Origin: Hallella mizrahii
GTDB taxonomy: Bacteria > Bacteroidota > Bacteroidia > Bacteroidales > Bacteroidaceae
Direction of reading: 5' to 3'
NCBI RefSeq assembly: GCF_009695775.1
Contig: NZ_VUNG01000021.1
Coordinates: 1 to 62,546 of the forward strand
DNA: 62,546 nt
Shown: in pieces, positions 60,982 to 62,546 of the stretch
Position numbering within the stretch: position 1 is the first letter of the stretch
Layout of the letters: every line of letters starts with the position of its first letter
Notes under the pieces: generated by a model
What the model saw: only the letters and a program-made list of their open reading frames with translations
The model's database searches: none
What the model was told of the DNA's origin: nothing
Position numbers and translations under genes: made by a program

Positions 60982-61998
60982 ATGAGCAACGTTTTATCAT
61001 TACAATCACTAAAGCATCTCGTTCGCAGTTTCTATCATTGTTATGCTTCAAACCGCGAGGAACGACTGCGCCTGACGATTTTTCTTTTAGGCGTTTTTAT
61101 GGTGTTGGGTACCATGCCTCTGCAGTTTTTTAACATCATGGGGTCGCCTCATCCTTTCTTCCAAGGTGTGACGGCGGTATTCATCTTGCTTACGCTGACA
61201 GGGTTAGCTTTATTGCTCATGCATGTGATCAATATCACACAGGCACTCAACATCACTTGTATAGGGTGCCAAATACTTCAGTCGATACGTATCGTCATCC
61301 TCACCCTTCATCCTGAATTAGCTTCGTATGACGTGATGATGCTGAATCTTGTCGCCGACTATATCATCCTCCTCCAGTTGATTATGGCCTCTATACCTAA
61401 ATCGCCGGTCATCGTTACAGCTATCCAACTGCCCACATTGGCTTTCGCCCATTTTTATCCTCCGCTGGGGCAGGCGCTGTGCAGCACGCAGATATGGCTG
61501 TTGTTCACCGTCGTATCGACTCTCAGTTGTGTGATGTCGGTGTTTTCCCAGACTGCCCTCACCCGCTTGCAGGAGGAGCGGACGGAATACAAGACGATCC
61601 AGGACAGCTTCCTGAATGCCTTCGGCATTACGAAGAGCGAGCTTGTCACTTTCCTGCAAGTGTGGAAAGGAAACACGGAAAACGATGAGCGGCTCGTACA
61701 TTTCTTAGACGGGCTCGACCCTACCGCCCAGGCACGGCTGATCAAAGCAGCGAAAATTGTGGAAGCGGAGCATAAAGGCGACTGTGAGAAAATCGCCGAG
61801 CATTTCCCAAACCTCACGAAGACAGAACTCAACGTGGCAGCGCTCATCATCAAAGGAAAGACGAAGCACGAGATTGCGGAGATGTTGGGAAAGACAGATA
61901 ACAACATCGGGACAGTGCGCATCAACATCCGCCGCAAGTTGCAACTGTCTTCTGACATCGACCTCAGGGAATACCTCTTATCTCAGGAAAATGGCTAA
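60982..61998 (+). CDS. Membrane-anchored LuxR-type regulator
   Basis: 338 residues from the ATG at 60982, chosen from the -7 box position. Six membrane helices occupy residues 30-190. A short coiled linker leads to a LuxR-type helix-turn-helix at about 275-335 (LTKTELNVAALIIKGKTKHEIAEML, then IRRKLQL). Membrane-bound regulators of this build are common in Bacteroidales and are thought to read envelope signals. It is divergent from the GLUG protein gene and shares a 200-base control region, so it probably regulates that gene. Confidence 0.85.
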   Translation: MSNVLSLQSLKHLVRSFYHCYASNREERLRLTIFLLGVFMVLGTMPLQFFNIMGSPHPFFQGVTAVFILLTLTGLALLLMHVINITQALNITCIGCQILQSIRIVILTLHPELASYDVMMLNLVADYIILLQLIMASIPKSPVIVTAIQLPTLAFAHFYPPLGQALCSTQIWLLFTVVSTLSCVMSVFSQTALTRLQEERTEYKTIQDSFLNAFGITKSELVTFLQVWKGNTENDERLVHFLDGLDPTAQARLIKAAKIVEAEHKGDCEKIAEHFPNLTKTELNVAALIIKGKTKHEIAEMLGKTDNNIGTVRINIRRKLQLSSDIDLREYLLSQENG

Positions 61999-62020
61999 AA
62001 GCCCAAACCGAACTATAACC

Positions 62021-62408
62021 CCTAAAATCCACAAGAAAAATCGATAATGCCAATTTTGACTCAAAATCCATTTGTTAGTGTGATCTGTAGTTAGAAACGG
62101 CTCCTATCCTTTCGATTGGCATCTTTTGGCGTACAACATCCCCTTACCCCATAAAGCGTTTAGGAGCTCACCGCTATAAAATTCAACATGTCTGCTTTCA
62201 TTATCCGAAATCAGATTTGAAGACGGTCGCATACGCATTCTGCTCCATGTAGATATTAAGTACAAACTGCCTTGCCGTGTTAATGAATTGCTAATTTGTT
62301 TTTGCACAACCAAGTTAAGTGATTTTTTAACATGGCCAAATCCTGAGCAACTTTTTGTTGCTCAAGACGTTATAAGATATTAGAGACTATTGTGGTGCGG
62401 ATATAAGG
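62021..62408 (-). mobile_element. IS1380-type remnant, further deleted
   Basis: Same structure and direction as 53863-54386: ends CCTAAAATCCACA (62021-62033) and TGCGGATATAAGG (62396-62408). About 130 bases present in the other copy are missing; the joint falls at a short repeat TGCCGTxTTAAT near 62274-62285, so the deletion probably used that repeat. The remaining transposase end reads TARQFVLNIYMEQNAYATVF on the minus strand, stop at 62202. The leader hairpin is kept with one changed base. Confidence 0.7.
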
Positions 62409-62546
62409 CTATTTAAACAGTAAGCGTATCGGTATTCACGTATTGCCACAAAAAAACTGATCAAGAGAGGAGGCTTGCCCAGTTTTGTTAGTCTTTTGTG
62501 GAAGGTTGCCAACGGTCTGGCAATAGGTTTCTATAATTCTCCAATG
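62409..62546. other. Window end, no gene seen
   Basis: No convincing start or domain. One plus-strand frame gives about 35 codons (KKLIKRGGLPSFVSLLWKVA) and runs off the window; it could be the start of a gene outside or a fragment. Confidence 0.3.

Overview
The window looks like chromosomal DNA of a Bacteroidales bacterium, most probably a Prevotella-like species. The evidence is repeated TAnnTTTG(C) -7 promoter motifs typical of this phylum, a giant GLUG-repeat surface protein with a Bacteroidetes-type C-terminal sorting domain, an ICE-style tyrosine integrase, a Mob_Pre/MobV-type relaxase, ArdC-type proteins, and decayed IS1380-family transposons. Assignments rest on motif reading only; no database search was possible.

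Layout. 1-5.7 kb: a decayed IS1380 end and transposase, then a leftward replication module (two HTH_17 proteins and a Toprim/RecA-like primase-helicase) ending in a good terminator. 5.7-8.2 kb: a Fic protein with an AbiEi-like N-terminus behind five operator-like repeats, a divergent small gene, and a SecB-like gene broken by an in-frame TAG. 8.2-19.2 kb: the left end of an integrative conjugative/mobilizable element, with a long palindrome, a tRNA-Ser-3'-end-like sequence, an integrase, an exported protein, a DMT permease, a degenerate serine recombinase, a small mobilization operon, an oriT-like region, a MobV relaxase and a papain-like peptidase.

19.2-30.9 kb: a restriction-modification island: Vsr, a Cro/C1 regulator, two cytosine-5 methyltransferases, a BsuMI/LlaJI-like restriction complex (small subunit, McrB-like GTPase, McrC/LlaJI-like nuclease), a helicase fused to a nuclease-like domain, and a small frameshifted gene. 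A possible structured RNA lies just before it. 31.1-47.8 kb: a long leftward conjugation-accessory operon (OmpA-like protein, phosphoribosyltransferase-like protein, ArdC, SSB, peptidoglycan hydrolases, a dead ArdC-like protein carrying a MutS domain I, membrane/exported proteins, a Toprim primase, DUF3945-like proteins). No VirB4-like ATPase or VirD4/TraG coupling protein is visible, so the secretion core is absent from this window. 47.9-49.5 kb: rightward secreted glucosaminidase, M23 peptidase and a tiny membrane protein.

49.5-53.8 kb: cargo or backbone genes bounded by a 68-bp duplication (AlkZ-related protein, aldo/keto reductase), then a YbjQ/zinc-ribbon protein, a charged protein and an FKBP isomerase. 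53.9-62.4 kb: two IS1380 remnants in direct orientation flank a surface locus: a short peptide, a 2038-residue GLUG protein and a divergent membrane-anchored LuxR-type regulator.

Most notable: the BsuMI-like island with a composition break inside its mcrB-like gene; an A AAA AAG site joining two frames of an M23-like conjugation protein; a MutS mismatch-recognition domain in an ArdC-like protein; a catalytically dead serine recombinase next to one of two matching palindromes placed at both divergent control regions of the element; and the repeat-controlled AbiEi-Fic gene.
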